Source of the DNA: Fidelibacterota bacterium
GTDB taxonomy: Bacteria > Fidelibacterota > UBA2242 > JAFGTP01
Direction of reading: 5' to 3'
Assembly (NCBI GenBank): GCA_016934035.1
Contig: JAFGTP010000048.1
Location: 109,079 to 173,078, forward strand
Length of the DNA: 64,000 nt
Below the pieces are notes generated by a model, which saw nothing but the letters and a program-made list of their open reading frames with translations, had not been told where the DNA came from and ran no database searches. Within the stretch, counting starts at the first letter, position 1. Every line of letters begins with the position of its first letter. Positions 54,130-63,942 of this stretch are shown one piece after another. The position numbers were made by a program, and so were the translations under genes.

Positions 54130-54843
54130 TTAATTGACAGGAATTCCAAAAATAATGTTTAATTGATGATATTTTTCTTCCCAACGCAAATTTCCAACAT
54201 TATCAATATCGAATAAATCAATTTCATATATTGCATTAAAACTGAAAATCTTATTTCTAACTCCAATTCCTAATTCTGTAGAAAATCCGTAATTCCCCAT
54301 TTTATCTAATATTGGAAAAGGTATTACTCTTGTATAAGAATGATAATCTGATTTTAGTTTTTCTTCGGTATCTATCCGTTCATATTCAGTAATATCTTTT
54401 ATATGAAACATGTATATATTAAAACTACTGCCAAAAATAGAATACAATTCGAATTGATGCTTACTTATTAATTTTCGATCAAATCGTAATTTTAAATCAA
54501 GAAAAATAAACCGCAGATTTATGTCACCTTTTGAAAAAGAATCATAATCACCTGCCATCCCACTACCATACAAAATTGATTTATTCGATTGTTTTGACTG
54601 TTTTGAATTGATTGAAAATCCATATTTAAAAATCCAGTTTTGATTGAGAGTTTTGATCTTATTGGCCCCAATATAAAAACCAATTTTGCCGTCGTTTTCA
54701 GTAGAGTATAATTTTGAGAAATTGAATCCAAAAATATATCCAGACTGTGTAGGTTCTTCATTTTTCTTAAATTCTTGCGAATACAAAAAAGAGGCAACTA
54801 AAAAAATAGATACTAAAAGCCGCAATAAATATGTCAATTTCAT
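54130..54843 (-). CDS. Predicted outer-membrane beta-barrel protein
   Basis: 237 residues with a signal peptide (about 1-22, ending LYSQ). Alternating aromatic/hydrophobic strands (SGYIFGFNFSKLYS, KIGFYIGANKI, YGFSTELGIGVRN, YHQLNIIFGIPVN) indicate an 8- to 10-strand outer-membrane barrel. I do not recognise a family. ATG 54843 was taken over a TTG at 54855. It lies 15 bp after the SMP-30 gene and is probably co-transcribed. Unusually AT-rich compared with its neighbours. Confidence 0.7.
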   Translation of the reverse strand: MKLTYLLRLLVSIFLVASFLYSQEFKKNEEPTQSGYIFGFNFSKLYSTENDGKIGFYIGANKIKTLNQNWIFKYGFSINSKQSKQSNKSILYGSGMAGDYDSFSKGDINLRFIFLDLKLRFDRKLISKHQFELYSIFGSSFNIYMFHIKDITEYERIDTEEKLKSDYHSYTRVIPFPILDKMGNYGFSTELGIGVRNKIFSFNAIYEIDLFDIDNVGNLRWEEKYHQLNIIFGIPVN

Positions 54844-54858
54844 ATCTTCGTTCAATTT

Positions 54859-55746
54859 CTATTTTACACCTTTATATTTTGTTCGACACATATATAATGA
54901 ATTGGTTTCTGTTTCGGTAAGATACAAGGTTTTCATATCTTTCCCACCAAATTCGACATTGGTAGGTTTCAGACCAGGTGTTTTTAAAGTTTCAATGATT
55001 TTTCCTTCAATATTAACAATAAACAAGTGACCGGTTCCGTGGTGAGTAATGTAGCAATTCCCTTTCACATCAAAATTGAATCCGTCAGGATCAGCGCCGG
55101 GAAGCTCAATAAAAACCTGCTTGTTAGTCAGGGTACCATTATCTTGAATATCAAAGGAAAGCACACGGCTTTTGGCCGATTCTGCAACAATTAGTTTTTC
55201 ATTGACAGGATTGATACCGATTCCATTCGGAAATGCCAATCCCTCCTCCAGTAATACAACCTCACCAGTGCCCTTTCGCACCAAAAAAATTCTCCCATCC
55301 AATTTGTCCGGCCCCCAGCTATTCGGATCTGTGAAATACAGGTTGCCTTTTGTATCAAAGGTCAGGTCATTGGGGCGGTTAAATTTTCCACCCATCCATT
55401 CAGTGGCATAATCTTCGATCTTCCCATCAAGGCTGATTTTCAAAATCTTGCCAAGACCGTATTCACAGGCATACAAACATCCTTTCCTAAAAACCATACC
55501 ATTGGTTCTTTGCCAGCTTGTATCGACAGAAACCAGAAAAGTATCCAATTGTCCATCCGAAAAAACACCAATCCAGCCACCATGACAATTGGAGAAATAT
55601 ATGTCACCTTTATCAGAGATTGCAGGCCCTTCCGGGAAATCCAGGCCAGCAGTCAATTTTTCCCATTTATAAAGAGGGGTAGGCTCATTATTACAGTGAA
55701 TTCCAATAATTACCGTTGCCAGTATCAGTATCCAATTATGCTTCAT
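54859..55746 (-). CDS. SMP-30/gluconolactonase-family lipoprotein
   Basis: 295 residues, lipoprotein signal with Cys18 (IGIHC). The rest is a six-bladed beta-propeller: GLDFPEGPAISDKGDIYFS, TNGMVF, NRPNDLTFDTKGNLYFTDP, FPNGIGINP and DPDGFNFDVKGNCYITHH. Glu43-, Asn- and Asp-type metal ligands of the SMP-30 family are placed as expected (PEGP, RPNDL, DPDG). It may open sugar lactones in the envelope; the substrate is unknown. Divergent from the NhaC gene. Confidence 0.88.
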   Translation of the reverse strand: MKHNWILILATVIIGIHCNNEPTPLYKWEKLTAGLDFPEGPAISDKGDIYFSNCHGGWIGVFSDGQLDTFLVSVDTSWQRTNGMVFRKGCLYACEYGLGKILKISLDGKIEDYATEWMGGKFNRPNDLTFDTKGNLYFTDPNSWGPDKLDGRIFLVRKGTGEVVLLEEGLAFPNGIGINPVNEKLIVAESAKSRVLSFDIQDNGTLTNKQVFIELPGADPDGFNFDVKGNCYITHHGTGHLFIVNIEGKIIETLKTPGLKPTNVEFGGKDMKTLYLTETETNSLYMCRTKYKGVK

Positions 55747-56035
55747 TGGTAGTTTCCTTTATTTTTGAAGAAATATAAATCAATTTCTCCTAATAAGCCA
55801 TTGCTGATAATTAATTTTTCAAAAATACAAACTTTAATAATTTAAGTTAACATTTTTTATGACCGATTAGAAAATTTATTTGATAATCTACCAATATATA
55901 TAATTTTATTAAATTTAAAAAAATTTATTGGGCCAATTCCTCAATTAATCTGATAATAACTTGTTCAAAAAAATAATTCTTTTAAATTAAAATTAAATTC
56001 GCGGGGATCGATACAATAATGTAAAAGGAATGAAA

Positions 56036-57448
56036 ATGGAAAATTATGGCTGGATATCAATTTTGCCACCAATTTTGGCAATCTTACTTTCAATCAAAAC
56101 CCGACAGGTTTATATATCACTTTTTGCAGGAATATGGATTGGCTGGCTGGTGATGTCCGGCTGGAACCCGATCCTAGGTACAGGCAAAGCAATTGATTCC
56201 TTGGTCCACGTATTTGAAAGTCCTGGAAACACACGGGTCATTATTTTCAGTGCTCTGGTTGGAAGCTTGATAGCGCTGATGCAGGCTTCCGGCGGCGTCA
56301 AAGGATTTGTCTCCTTCGTTTTGTCCAAAAAATGGATGAAATCCCCTTTAAGCGCCCAATTACTGGCCTGGATTTTGGGTATTTTAATTTTCATTGAATC
56401 CAGCATCAAAATATTAATCGTAGGCACAACCTGCCGGCCGATTTTTGATCATCTCAAGATCTCTCGTGAAAAATTGGCATACATTGCCGATTCCACATCA
56501 GCAGCCATTTGTATGCTCATTCCGCTGAATGCCTGGGGAGCTCTGATTATCGGCTTATTGACGGCCCAAAATGTTCCCAATCCGACCACAGTCCTGCTCC
56601 AATCCATTGGTCTCAATTTTTATGCCATCGTCACAGTTTTGATGGTGCTTATTCTCATTCTTTTCCGTGTTGATTTTGGCAGGATGAAAAAAGCCGAGGA
56701 AAGAGCGGCAACAGGCCAGATACTGCCTGAAAATTCTCATCCGATGGTAGATGAAAATATCATTGAAATGGAAGCCCGGAAAGGTGTGACCCCCAGGGCC
56801 ATCAATATGCTTGTGCCCATCATCATCATGAGTTTATTTATGCCCGTTGCTCTCTTGATCACCGGTCAGGGTAACCTGACCCGGGGTTCAGGATCAACTT
56901 CAGTTTTATGGTCAGTCCTGCTGGCAATTACGGTAGCAGCCCTCATGTACAGATTTCAAAGGATCATGAAATTGTCCGAACTAATGGATGTAATCATGAA
57001 AGGTGCCGGCGGCATGATTTCACTGGCTATACTCATGGTCCTTGCCTTTTCACTGGGTGAAACCTGTAAATTTCTCGGCACCGGCAGATTTGTAGCCGGC
57101 ATCACGTCGGGTGTGGTCCATCCGTCATTGATTCCTTTATTGATATTTTTGGCATCCTCTTTTGTCGCCTTTTCAACAGGAACCAGTTTTGGTACCTTTG
57201 CACTGATGATGCCCCTGGCCATTTCCTTCGTGGGTAAAGTGGATGTAAATTTACCGCTCCTGGTCAGTGCTATACTAGGCGGTGGCGTATTTGGTGACCA
57301 TTGTTCACCCATTTCTGATACAACCATCGTCAGCTCCATGGCATCGGCGTGTGACCATATTGACCATGTGAACACTCAATTACCCTATGCACTGATCGCT
57401 GCCGGAATTTCATCCCTATTCTACATGATAGCCGGGTTTGTTCTTTAG
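56036..57448 (+). CDS. nhaC: Na+/H+ antiporter, NhaC family
   Basis: 470 residues, about 12 transmembrane helices. The C-terminal GGGVFGDHCSPISDTTIVSS and DHVNTQLPYAL are the NhaC signature, and ASSFVAFSTGTSFGTF lies before it. It exchanges sodium for protons at the inner membrane; some relatives exchange malate/lactate or other solutes instead. ATG 56036 is 6 nt after AGGA, so it is preferred to ATG 56030. It stands alone, divergent from the SMP-30 gene, and suggests a saline habitat. Confidence 0.92.
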   Translation: MENYGWISILPPILAILLSIKTRQVYISLFAGIWIGWLVMSGWNPILGTGKAIDSLVHVFESPGNTRVIIFSALVGSLIALMQASGGVKGFVSFVLSKKWMKSPLSAQLLAWILGILIFIESSIKILIVGTTCRPIFDHLKISREKLAYIADSTSAAICMLIPLNAWGALIIGLLTAQNVPNPTTVLLQSIGLNFYAIVTVLMVLILILFRVDFGRMKKAEERAATGQILPENSHPMVDENIIEMEARKGVTPRAINMLVPIIIMSLFMPVALLITGQGNLTRGSGSTSVLWSVLLAITVAALMYRFQRIMKLSELMDVIMKGAGGMISLAILMVLAFSLGETCKFLGTGRFVAGITSGVVHPSLIPLLIFLASSFVAFSTGTSFGTFALMMPLAISFVGKVDVNLPLLVSAILGGGVFGDHCSPISDTTIVSSMASACDHIDHVNTQLPYALIAAGISSLFYMIAGFVL

Positions 57449-57958
57449 AATGCTTAATTAAACAATATAACAATCCTGTGAAAAACCTTCGAATGCAAGA
57501 TTACAAATTTGAAATCATTGTTTTTAACAACAAATACTTATACTGTATTTTATTAAAAAACAAACAATTAATTCACGACAATCCTGTAGTTTGTTAATTT
57601 ATCGAACTTATTTATTGAATTTGATTTATAAAGGCATTATTTTACATTAGTTGTGTGCAAACAAATAATTGGTGAGGGCCAATTATAAATTGAAGTTATT
57701 ATTTTTAAAAAAATTGCAAAATTGATTCTGTTAATGTTTTCATTTTATTTTTTATTTCGAATTTGAAGTTGATTAAAAAAATGATAACCTTGAAATAACC
57801 CTAAACTAAGGTAAACTTTAAACTATTAAATAAATATGAAAAATATCCATAATAAATTAACCACAAGTCCATTTTTGTTTATTCTATTACTTTACTAACC
57901 ATTTTTTTTGAAATTTGATTGTGTATCGTTCTATCTAAACTTTTATTAGGGGGCATCA
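57449..57958. other. AT-rich regulatory region before the second TonB operon
   Basis: 510 bp with no gene. It contains the palindrome at 57665-57686, many A/T tracts and, at the right end, the AGGGGG ribosome site of the TonB receptor. No TTTATCA palindrome and no clear terminator after nhaC were found. No -35/-10 pair was assigned. Confidence 0.6.
57665..57686. promoter_or_regulatory. Palindrome upstream of second TonB operon
   Basis: ATAATTGG-TGAGGG-CCAATTAT, perfect 8-bp arms, 273 bp before the receptor ATG. Possible operator; a single copy in the window. Confidence 0.35.
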
Positions 57959-60781
57959 ATGCGCAAATTTTTAACGCTCATATTTTTATTTAGTATCATT
58001 ACTTTTTCTTTTGCCGGTACCAGCGGCAAGATTCAGGGATTGGTCACGGATGACGCCACCGGCGAACCGCTGGGAGGAGTCAATGTTGTCATTGCCGGAG
58101 AAACCCTGGGTGCTGCGACCAGCATGGAAGGATATTATGTCATATTAAATGTTTCACCCGGGACTTATTCCCTACAGGTATCCATGATTGGATATGCGAC
58201 TGTCACCGTCAATAATGTCAAAGTATCATCGGATCTGACCACATCCATCAATGTCAGAATGAAGCAGGAAACCATTGAAGGGGAAACTGTTGTTGTTCAG
58301 GCTGCCAGAAAATTATTGAAACACGATGAATTTGCATCCAGACACACCGTATCTGAAGAAGAAATTGCCCTGCAGCCGATTGATGATTTTCGACAAATAG
58401 CCAGAAACCAGGCCGGCGTTGTCGGCTCTCACTTTCGAGGCGGCCGTACCGGCGAAGTAACCATTTTGGTTGACGGCATGGAGATCAAAGACCCAGCCGG
58501 AGAATATTCCGGTAGCATGGGCGGATTTACCGGAGACATTCCTGAAGATGCGATACAGGAAATGGATGTGACCCTGGGTGGCTTTGGCGCCGAGTATGGA
58601 AATGTTCAGTCCGGAGTCATCAACCTGACAACACGGGACGGCGGCAAGGATTATCATGGCAGTTTAAAATTTTCCACCACCAATTTCAGCGAAGGCATCA
58701 ATGACCTTTTGATGGGTGAAAGAGACAAATGGTTTGATACCCATTACCAGCATAAACTGGAAAATATCTACAAATTCAGCCTCCATGGCCCGCTTCCGAT
58801 GCTGACTGACAAAATCACTTTTGCTCTATCCGGCGAAATCACAGACCTCAATCAGGGGTATTTTATCAATCAGGAATCCTTCAGCCAGTCTTACCAGGGA
58901 AAGATCACAGCCAAATTATCCGATAAAATGAAACTGGCCGTTGGCGGCCTCTATTCGTCCGGAAATTGGGATGCATTCTATTTTCCGGCTTCCAAATACG
59001 GCTCCGGCCCGGAATACATGGAAAATGAATATTTCGTAAAACAGCAGGAAGGCAGTGATACCCTCTTCCATTATATTTATGTCGATGATCCCAGTAAAGA
59101 TAAATATGTTCAGGGCGTCGTTACTCCGGGAAGGACAGTTTTCGAAGGCGATACCATGAATGCCACCAAAACCTTTTATGTTGGCTCCATGCAGGACTAT
59201 CTCTGGGACAGGACACAAAACTCACGCAATCTTTATGCAATATTCACTCACAGTCTGACTTCACGGACTTATTACCAGATCAAAATGCAATCTTACTTCA
59301 CCAATTATCATTATGCCACCAAAGATATCGAAGACCGTGATAAGGACGGAGACAGTGACGAAGACCTGAAATGGAACGCCACCGATGATCCGAACGTAGC
59401 CAGCCCTATCTATCGAGAAAGAGACGGGAATAATTACTGGTGGGTCCGTGGCGATGATCCCGGCTATCTGGATCAGTCTTCCAATACAACAACTCTGAAA
59501 GCCGATCTTGTCAGTCAATTGACACATAACCATCTTCTGAAATCCGGAATGTCTTTCAGCTATTATAACATTGATGTGGAAAATATCAGTTGGACCCTGG
59601 GCGTGGGTACTTTCAGAAAAGATATTTGGAAACAAGGCTTGTACGATTTTGGCGCCTATGTACAGGACAAAATAGAATTTGAGGGCATTATCGGATTGGT
59701 AGGTCTGCGATTTGATTATTTTAATCCCAATGGTTTTGGCGATAAAGTTGAATATCCAGCCGACTACAAAGACCCGGTGGACTCTTTTGATGAAAATGAT
59801 GAAGCGATCCTTAATAAACCTCAAACACCTGATCCCAAAATGCAGATCAGCCCAAGAATTGCCATTTCCCATCCCATCAGCGACCGGGACGTTATACGCT
59901 TCACCTACGGACATTATTACCAACGGCCAGATGCCTATTATCTGTACAGAAACCTTTCCTTCGCCGCTCTGACAAAAGCCGGAAATTACGTTGGAAATCC
60001 CGATTTGAAACCCGAAAAAACCGTCGCTTACGAAGTGGCTGTGGAGCATCTTTTTTCTGATAATATCAAAGGTGTGATCAATGCCTATTACAAAGATGTA
60101 ACCAACCTGATGAACAATCAACGTTTTGTTCTCAGTCAGCTGCAAAACAAAGAAACCAGAATTTACTTTAATGCGGATTATGGCAATATGAAGGGATTGG
60201 AATTCAGTCTTCATAAAATGATCAGCAACTATTGGGGCGCCTCACTCAATTATACATTTAGCGTCGCCAAAGGCCGCGCCTCCGGCTCCGGCGGTGGTTT
60301 TGGGGAATTTGAAAATTCACGGACCATGAACATTCTGGATTTTGATCAGACCCATACGGTAAACGCCAATATTACGCTGATTTCTCCGAAATCCCTTCCT
60401 TACGGGCTGAACAACTGGATGGCCAATTTCCAGATTGATTACGGTAGTGGCCTGCCCTATTCATCCTATGGTACTGGAAAAATCAATGACCAGAGACTTC
60501 CCTGGACCAGCACAACCGACCTGAGAATCAGCAAAAATTTTGACCTTTACAAAGAAATCAAATTGGCGGTTATTCTGGATGTCTTTAATCTCTTCAACCG
60601 TGAAAATGTTGATTATATTGGCAGTTCACAATATTATGATCTCGGGGCCGCTGATGATAAAACAGTTAAGGGCGATCCCTCAGTTGTTGGCCGGGAAGGC
60701 ACCGGAGGAAAATTCATCAGAACGCCACAGGTATATTCCTACGAAAGACAGTATCGCCTGGGCATTGATTTAAAATTCTAA
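57959..60781 (+). CDS. TonB-dependent receptor, second triad
   Basis: 940 residues: signal peptide 1-19, CarboxypepD_reg-like domain about 24-108 (IQGLVTDDATGEPLGGVNVV), plug about 125-225 (VTILVDGMEIKD, FGAEYGNVQSGVINLTTRDGG) and a large barrel ending LGIDLKF. An Asp-rich loop (DRDKDGDSDED about 462) could bind calcium. AGGGGG precedes the ATG. It shares plan and motifs with the receptor at 27469-30258 and starts the same gene order (receptor, VPNPY protein, PorV-like). Oligosaccharide import is likely, the exact substrate unknown. Confidence 0.95.
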   Translation: MRKFLTLIFLFSIITFSFAGTSGKIQGLVTDDATGEPLGGVNVVIAGETLGAATSMEGYYVILNVSPGTYSLQVSMIGYATVTVNNVKVSSDLTTSINVRMKQETIEGETVVVQAARKLLKHDEFASRHTVSEEEIALQPIDDFRQIARNQAGVVGSHFRGGRTGEVTILVDGMEIKDPAGEYSGSMGGFTGDIPEDAIQEMDVTLGGFGAEYGNVQSGVINLTTRDGGKDYHGSLKFSTTNFSEGINDLLMGERDKWFDTHYQHKLENIYKFSLHGPLPMLTDKITFALSGEITDLNQGYFINQESFSQSYQGKITAKLSDKMKLAVGGLYSSGNWDAFYFPASKYGSGPEYMENEYFVKQQEGSDTLFHYIYVDDPSKDKYVQGVVTPGRTVFEGDTMNATKTFYVGSMQDYLWDRTQNSRNLYAIFTHSLTSRTYYQIKMQSYFTNYHYATKDIEDRDKDGDSDEDLKWNATDDPNVASPIYRERDGNNYWWVRGDDPGYLDQSSNTTTLKADLVSQLTHNHLLKSGMSFSYYNIDVENISWTLGVGTFRKDIWKQGLYDFGAYVQDKIEFEGIIGLVGLRFDYFNPNGFGDKVEYPADYKDPVDSFDENDEAILNKPQTPDPKMQISPRIAISHPISDRDVIRFTYGHYYQRPDAYYLYRNLSFAALTKAGNYVGNPDLKPEKTVAYEVAVEHLFSDNIKGVINAYYKDVTNLMNNQRFVLSQLQNKETRIYFNADYGNMKGLEFSLHKMISNYWGASLNYTFSVAKGRASGSGGGFGEFENSRTMNILDFDQTHTVNANITLISPKSLPYGLNNWMANFQIDYGSGLPYSSYGTGKINDQRLPWTSTTDLRISKNFDLYKEIKLAVILDVFNLFNRENVDYIGSSQYYDLGAADDKTVKGDPSVVGREGTGGKFIRTPQVYSYERQYRLGIDLKF

Positions 60782-60816
60782 TTATAGATGAAAATATTCT
60801 AATGAGGAGGAAATGA

Positions 60817-62808
60817 ATGTTTACCAATCTCAAAAAAATAAAACAGATTGTATTATTACTGCTTCTGATGGTAGTTCTGACCTTTGCAGCAGACCAATAC
60901 AAAACCAGCAGCCTGTCTAAATCCGCAAAAGCCGCAGCCGGGCCCATTGTCGATAATAACTATAAGTGGCATAAAGTCGGCAGAATGTGGACCAGAATTA
61001 CCAATTACGGCATGCTGGGAGACGATGCTTATACCGACCGAACACCTTCCGGCGATTACCCCGGAGGTTCCGGCAATTCCTATCTCTACCGCGGATCTCT
61101 CTGGCTTTCCGGTTTTGTTGATGGCACTTTTCATGTCACCAAAGTCGAAGACAGTGAATATTCGCCTATTGATTCGGTCCATCAGATTTTCGGGGATGAA
61201 ACCCTTGCAGATTCCGAGATTTGGACCAAATATTACGATGTCAGTACGCCTCTGGCCGCCGGACATTTTCCTCTGGGTTTGGAAATTACCGAAAGAAGTT
61301 ATGCCTGGAGTGCCAGCTACGCCGCTGATTTCGTCATCTATGAGTATACCATTAAAAATATAGGTATTGATTCCGATGGCGATGGCTATCCGGATCAGGA
61401 CCAAACCATCGATAATTTTTATTTTACCATGCGGCTGGACGGGGATGTATCAAAACTGACCACCTGGGATGCTGAATACGCCTTTTCAAATCAGGATGAC
61501 ATCACCATGGCCAATGGCGTTCCCTGGACCGACTGGCTGAGTTATTTTCCGGAGATGACCGGCTATGACGATCTCTTTGCCGAAGCACCGGTTGACAGTT
61601 CCATGGTCTTCATGTTTGACGGAGACAATCCGGATGTTGTGGCTGATAACGGCCAGGACAATGATTTCGGAAATCCCAGTGCTGACGGCACCCTTCAGAC
61701 CCCGGGATTTCTCGTTTTCAGAATTTTGAAGACAGAACCCCAAATGCCCAAACATTCCTTTCACCAATGTAATATTTACAACGACCCCACCAGCGACAAG
61801 GAAACCTGGGACCGAATGATCGGCAAACCTGTATATGAACCCCTGCTGCTGATAAACGGCGCTCCCTTCCCCTATGATTATCGTGGAATTCTGACTTACG
61901 GGCCCTTGGACCAGCTGGCTCCTGGCGACTCCGTCAAAGTTACCTGCGCCCTGGGCGTCGGGTGCGACGAAGAACGCGGTGGTGTGTACAGCATCCTGGA
62001 TATGATCAAGGACATGGACGTGGCCAAATTTTTAGTTGACAATAACTATGAGATATCGGCCGAAGCCCTGTCTCCCGGCGCACCGGTAGTAGATATTAGT
62101 CCTTCTGTTGTTGACGGAGTCACAAAAGGGATCAGAATCCAGTGGGATAAGGAAACCTCACTCCATCCCAAGTTTAAAACCTATAAAGTATCCAAAGGGC
62201 AAAAAACCGGAACCGGCGCCATTGCCTGGGAAACCTTAGCCACCTATACAATCGATGAAGACAACTGGCCGCCATCAGAAAACGAAAACGGAAAATTTGA
62301 AATGATCGACGAAGATATCATCAACGGCCTGGTATATTACTACAGTGTCCAGACCCAGACCGAAGACGTCCAGTACCCCATACCCTTTGGCGTCATCGAA
62401 AGCAGCATCACCGATCAGCTGAGTTTCAATGTCATTTCTCCCTCCAATCCTGAAGCCACCGATAATTTGGACCGGGTCAAGGTTGTTCCCAATCCTTATA
62501 TTGGAAGCGCCCGATGGAACAATTCCACCCCCAGCAGTAACAGCCCCTGGGAACATCGTCTGCAATTTACCAACTTACCCGGTGATGCCGAAGTAAAGAT
62601 TTTCACCCTGGATGGCGATTATATCGCATCTGTCTACGCCAATGAAACGGTGATTTTAGGAGAAGACTTTAATGTCGCTACTGCCAGCGTAGCCGAATGG
62701 GACCTCATGACCCGCAACAACCAAGAAGCAGCGCCCGGTATTTACCTATTTGTAATCGATTCAAAATCACTGGGTTCTACAACCGGAAAATTTGTAATTG
62801 TACGTTAA
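60817..62808 (+). CDS. Exported protein with VPNPY-type C-terminal sorting domain, second triad
   Basis: 663 residues with a signal peptide (about 1-24). A thrombospondin type 3-like calcium loop (DSDGDGYPDQDQ about 188-199) lies in the middle, an Fn3-like part about 430-530, and the end has KVVPNPYIG, LPGDAEVKIFTLDG and GIYLFVIDSK, matching the tail of the protein at 23939-27415. The AGGAGG site is excellent. It is 35 bp after the receptor and 16 bp before the PorV-like gene. No enzyme motif; a surface substrate-binding partner of the receptor is inferred. Confidence 0.85.
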   Translation: MFTNLKKIKQIVLLLLLMVVLTFAADQYKTSSLSKSAKAAAGPIVDNNYKWHKVGRMWTRITNYGMLGDDAYTDRTPSGDYPGGSGNSYLYRGSLWLSGFVDGTFHVTKVEDSEYSPIDSVHQIFGDETLADSEIWTKYYDVSTPLAAGHFPLGLEITERSYAWSASYAADFVIYEYTIKNIGIDSDGDGYPDQDQTIDNFYFTMRLDGDVSKLTTWDAEYAFSNQDDITMANGVPWTDWLSYFPEMTGYDDLFAEAPVDSSMVFMFDGDNPDVVADNGQDNDFGNPSADGTLQTPGFLVFRILKTEPQMPKHSFHQCNIYNDPTSDKETWDRMIGKPVYEPLLLINGAPFPYDYRGILTYGPLDQLAPGDSVKVTCALGVGCDEERGGVYSILDMIKDMDVAKFLVDNNYEISAEALSPGAPVVDISPSVVDGVTKGIRIQWDKETSLHPKFKTYKVSKGQKTGTGAIAWETLATYTIDEDNWPPSENENGKFEMIDEDIINGLVYYYSVQTQTEDVQYPIPFGVIESSITDQLSFNVISPSNPEATDNLDRVKVVPNPYIGSARWNNSTPSSNSPWEHRLQFTNLPGDAEVKIFTLDGDYIASVYANETVILGEDFNVATASVAEWDLMTRNNQEAAPGIYLFVIDSKSLGSTTGKFVIVR

Positions 62809-62824
62809 AAAGAGGAGTATAAAG

Positions 62825-63811
62825 ATGATTAAAAAAATTATATGGCCCATAATTTTCACATTGATACCGGGTTTTCTGGCAGCCGACACTTTTGCTCCTG
62901 TAGGTACTGCCGTGGCCCAATTCCTTGAAATTGGCGTCGGTGCCCGGGCAACCGGTATGGGCGAAGCTTTTACCGTCATGGCTGAAGATGCCGAAGCCAG
63001 TTTCTGGAACCCGGCCGGCCTGGCAAATATTGAAGATTACAATCTTTTTACCGGATATACCCAATGGCCAGCCGGCATTTCCATCGGCGGCTTGTCCTTT
63101 GCCAAAAGTTTCAAAGGCATCGGCACTTTTGCCATCAACACCGTTTATCTGATGACCGATGATATGGATGTCACCACTGTCGAAATGCCAGAAGGCACTG
63201 GCGAAACCTTTTCAATTTCCAATTATTCAGTAGGTTTGAGTTATGCCCGGTATATAACAGACAGAGTGTCCGTTGGTATTACCAATAAAATTGTTCACGA
63301 AGATTATTTTGATTATGGATACACATCCTGGGCCTTGGATCTGGGCACAACCTACCGTACAGACTTTCGTGGTTTGAAACTCGGAATGTCCATTCTTCAC
63401 TTTTCACCGGAAATAAAATTTGACGGAAATTACATTGATTATAGCGATCCCAAATCCTATGAAACCAGCGAGGAACGTGAATTTGACAAATATTCTTTGC
63501 CGATCAATTTCAGAGTCGGTGCCGCCATGAATGCCCTGGAAATGGACAACCATCGCTTAGTCATTGCAGCCGATATGGTCCACCCTAATAATAATAAAGA
63601 ACAATATAATGCTGGATTGGAATATTCTATGAAATCTATGATATTTCTTCGGGCAGGTTACAAACTGTCGGCTGATGAAGGTGGTTTTTCAATCGGCGGC
63701 GGCGCTAAAATAAATTTAATGAACAGCTTGAATTTTATGGTCAATTATTCTTATTCTGATATGGGAGTATTAAATGGAATAAACAGGTTCTCTGTTAATC
63801 TGTTATTCTAA
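62825..63811 (+). CDS. PorV/PorQ family outer-membrane protein, second triad
   Basis: 328 residues with a signal peptide (about 1-19), a predicted barrel ending in Phe, FLEIGVGARATGMGEAFT and ASFWNPAGLA as in PorV/PorQ proteins, and the LVIAADMVHPNNN block shared with the copy at 22829-23893. ATG 62825 follows AGAGGAG by 7 nt; an upstream in-frame ATG at 62798 would overlap the previous gene and is less likely. Probably works with the VPNPY protein during T9SS export. Confidence 0.9.
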   Translation: MIKKIIWPIIFTLIPGFLAADTFAPVGTAVAQFLEIGVGARATGMGEAFTVMAEDAEASFWNPAGLANIEDYNLFTGYTQWPAGISIGGLSFAKSFKGIGTFAINTVYLMTDDMDVTTVEMPEGTGETFSISNYSVGLSYARYITDRVSVGITNKIVHEDYFDYGYTSWALDLGTTYRTDFRGLKLGMSILHFSPEIKFDGNYIDYSDPKSYETSEEREFDKYSLPINFRVGAAMNALEMDNHRLVIAADMVHPNNNKEQYNAGLEYSMKSMIFLRAGYKLSADEGGFSIGGGAKINLMNSLNFMVNYSYSDMGVLNGINRFSVNLLF

Positions 63812-63942
63812 TCAAGATCACGTACTATCTATGACAAGCACAAAACAAATTTTGCCAATATTCGAAATTTTTCAACCATCGCTTTTTTGCTTGTCCGAGA
63901 TAAAAGAGGAAAATGTTATTAACTTGAAAGAAGGAGAAGAAA

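Noticed and set aside
59261..60214. 317-codon minus-strand frame inside the second TonB receptor
   Set aside because: Antisense shadow of a clear receptor barrel; no start signals.
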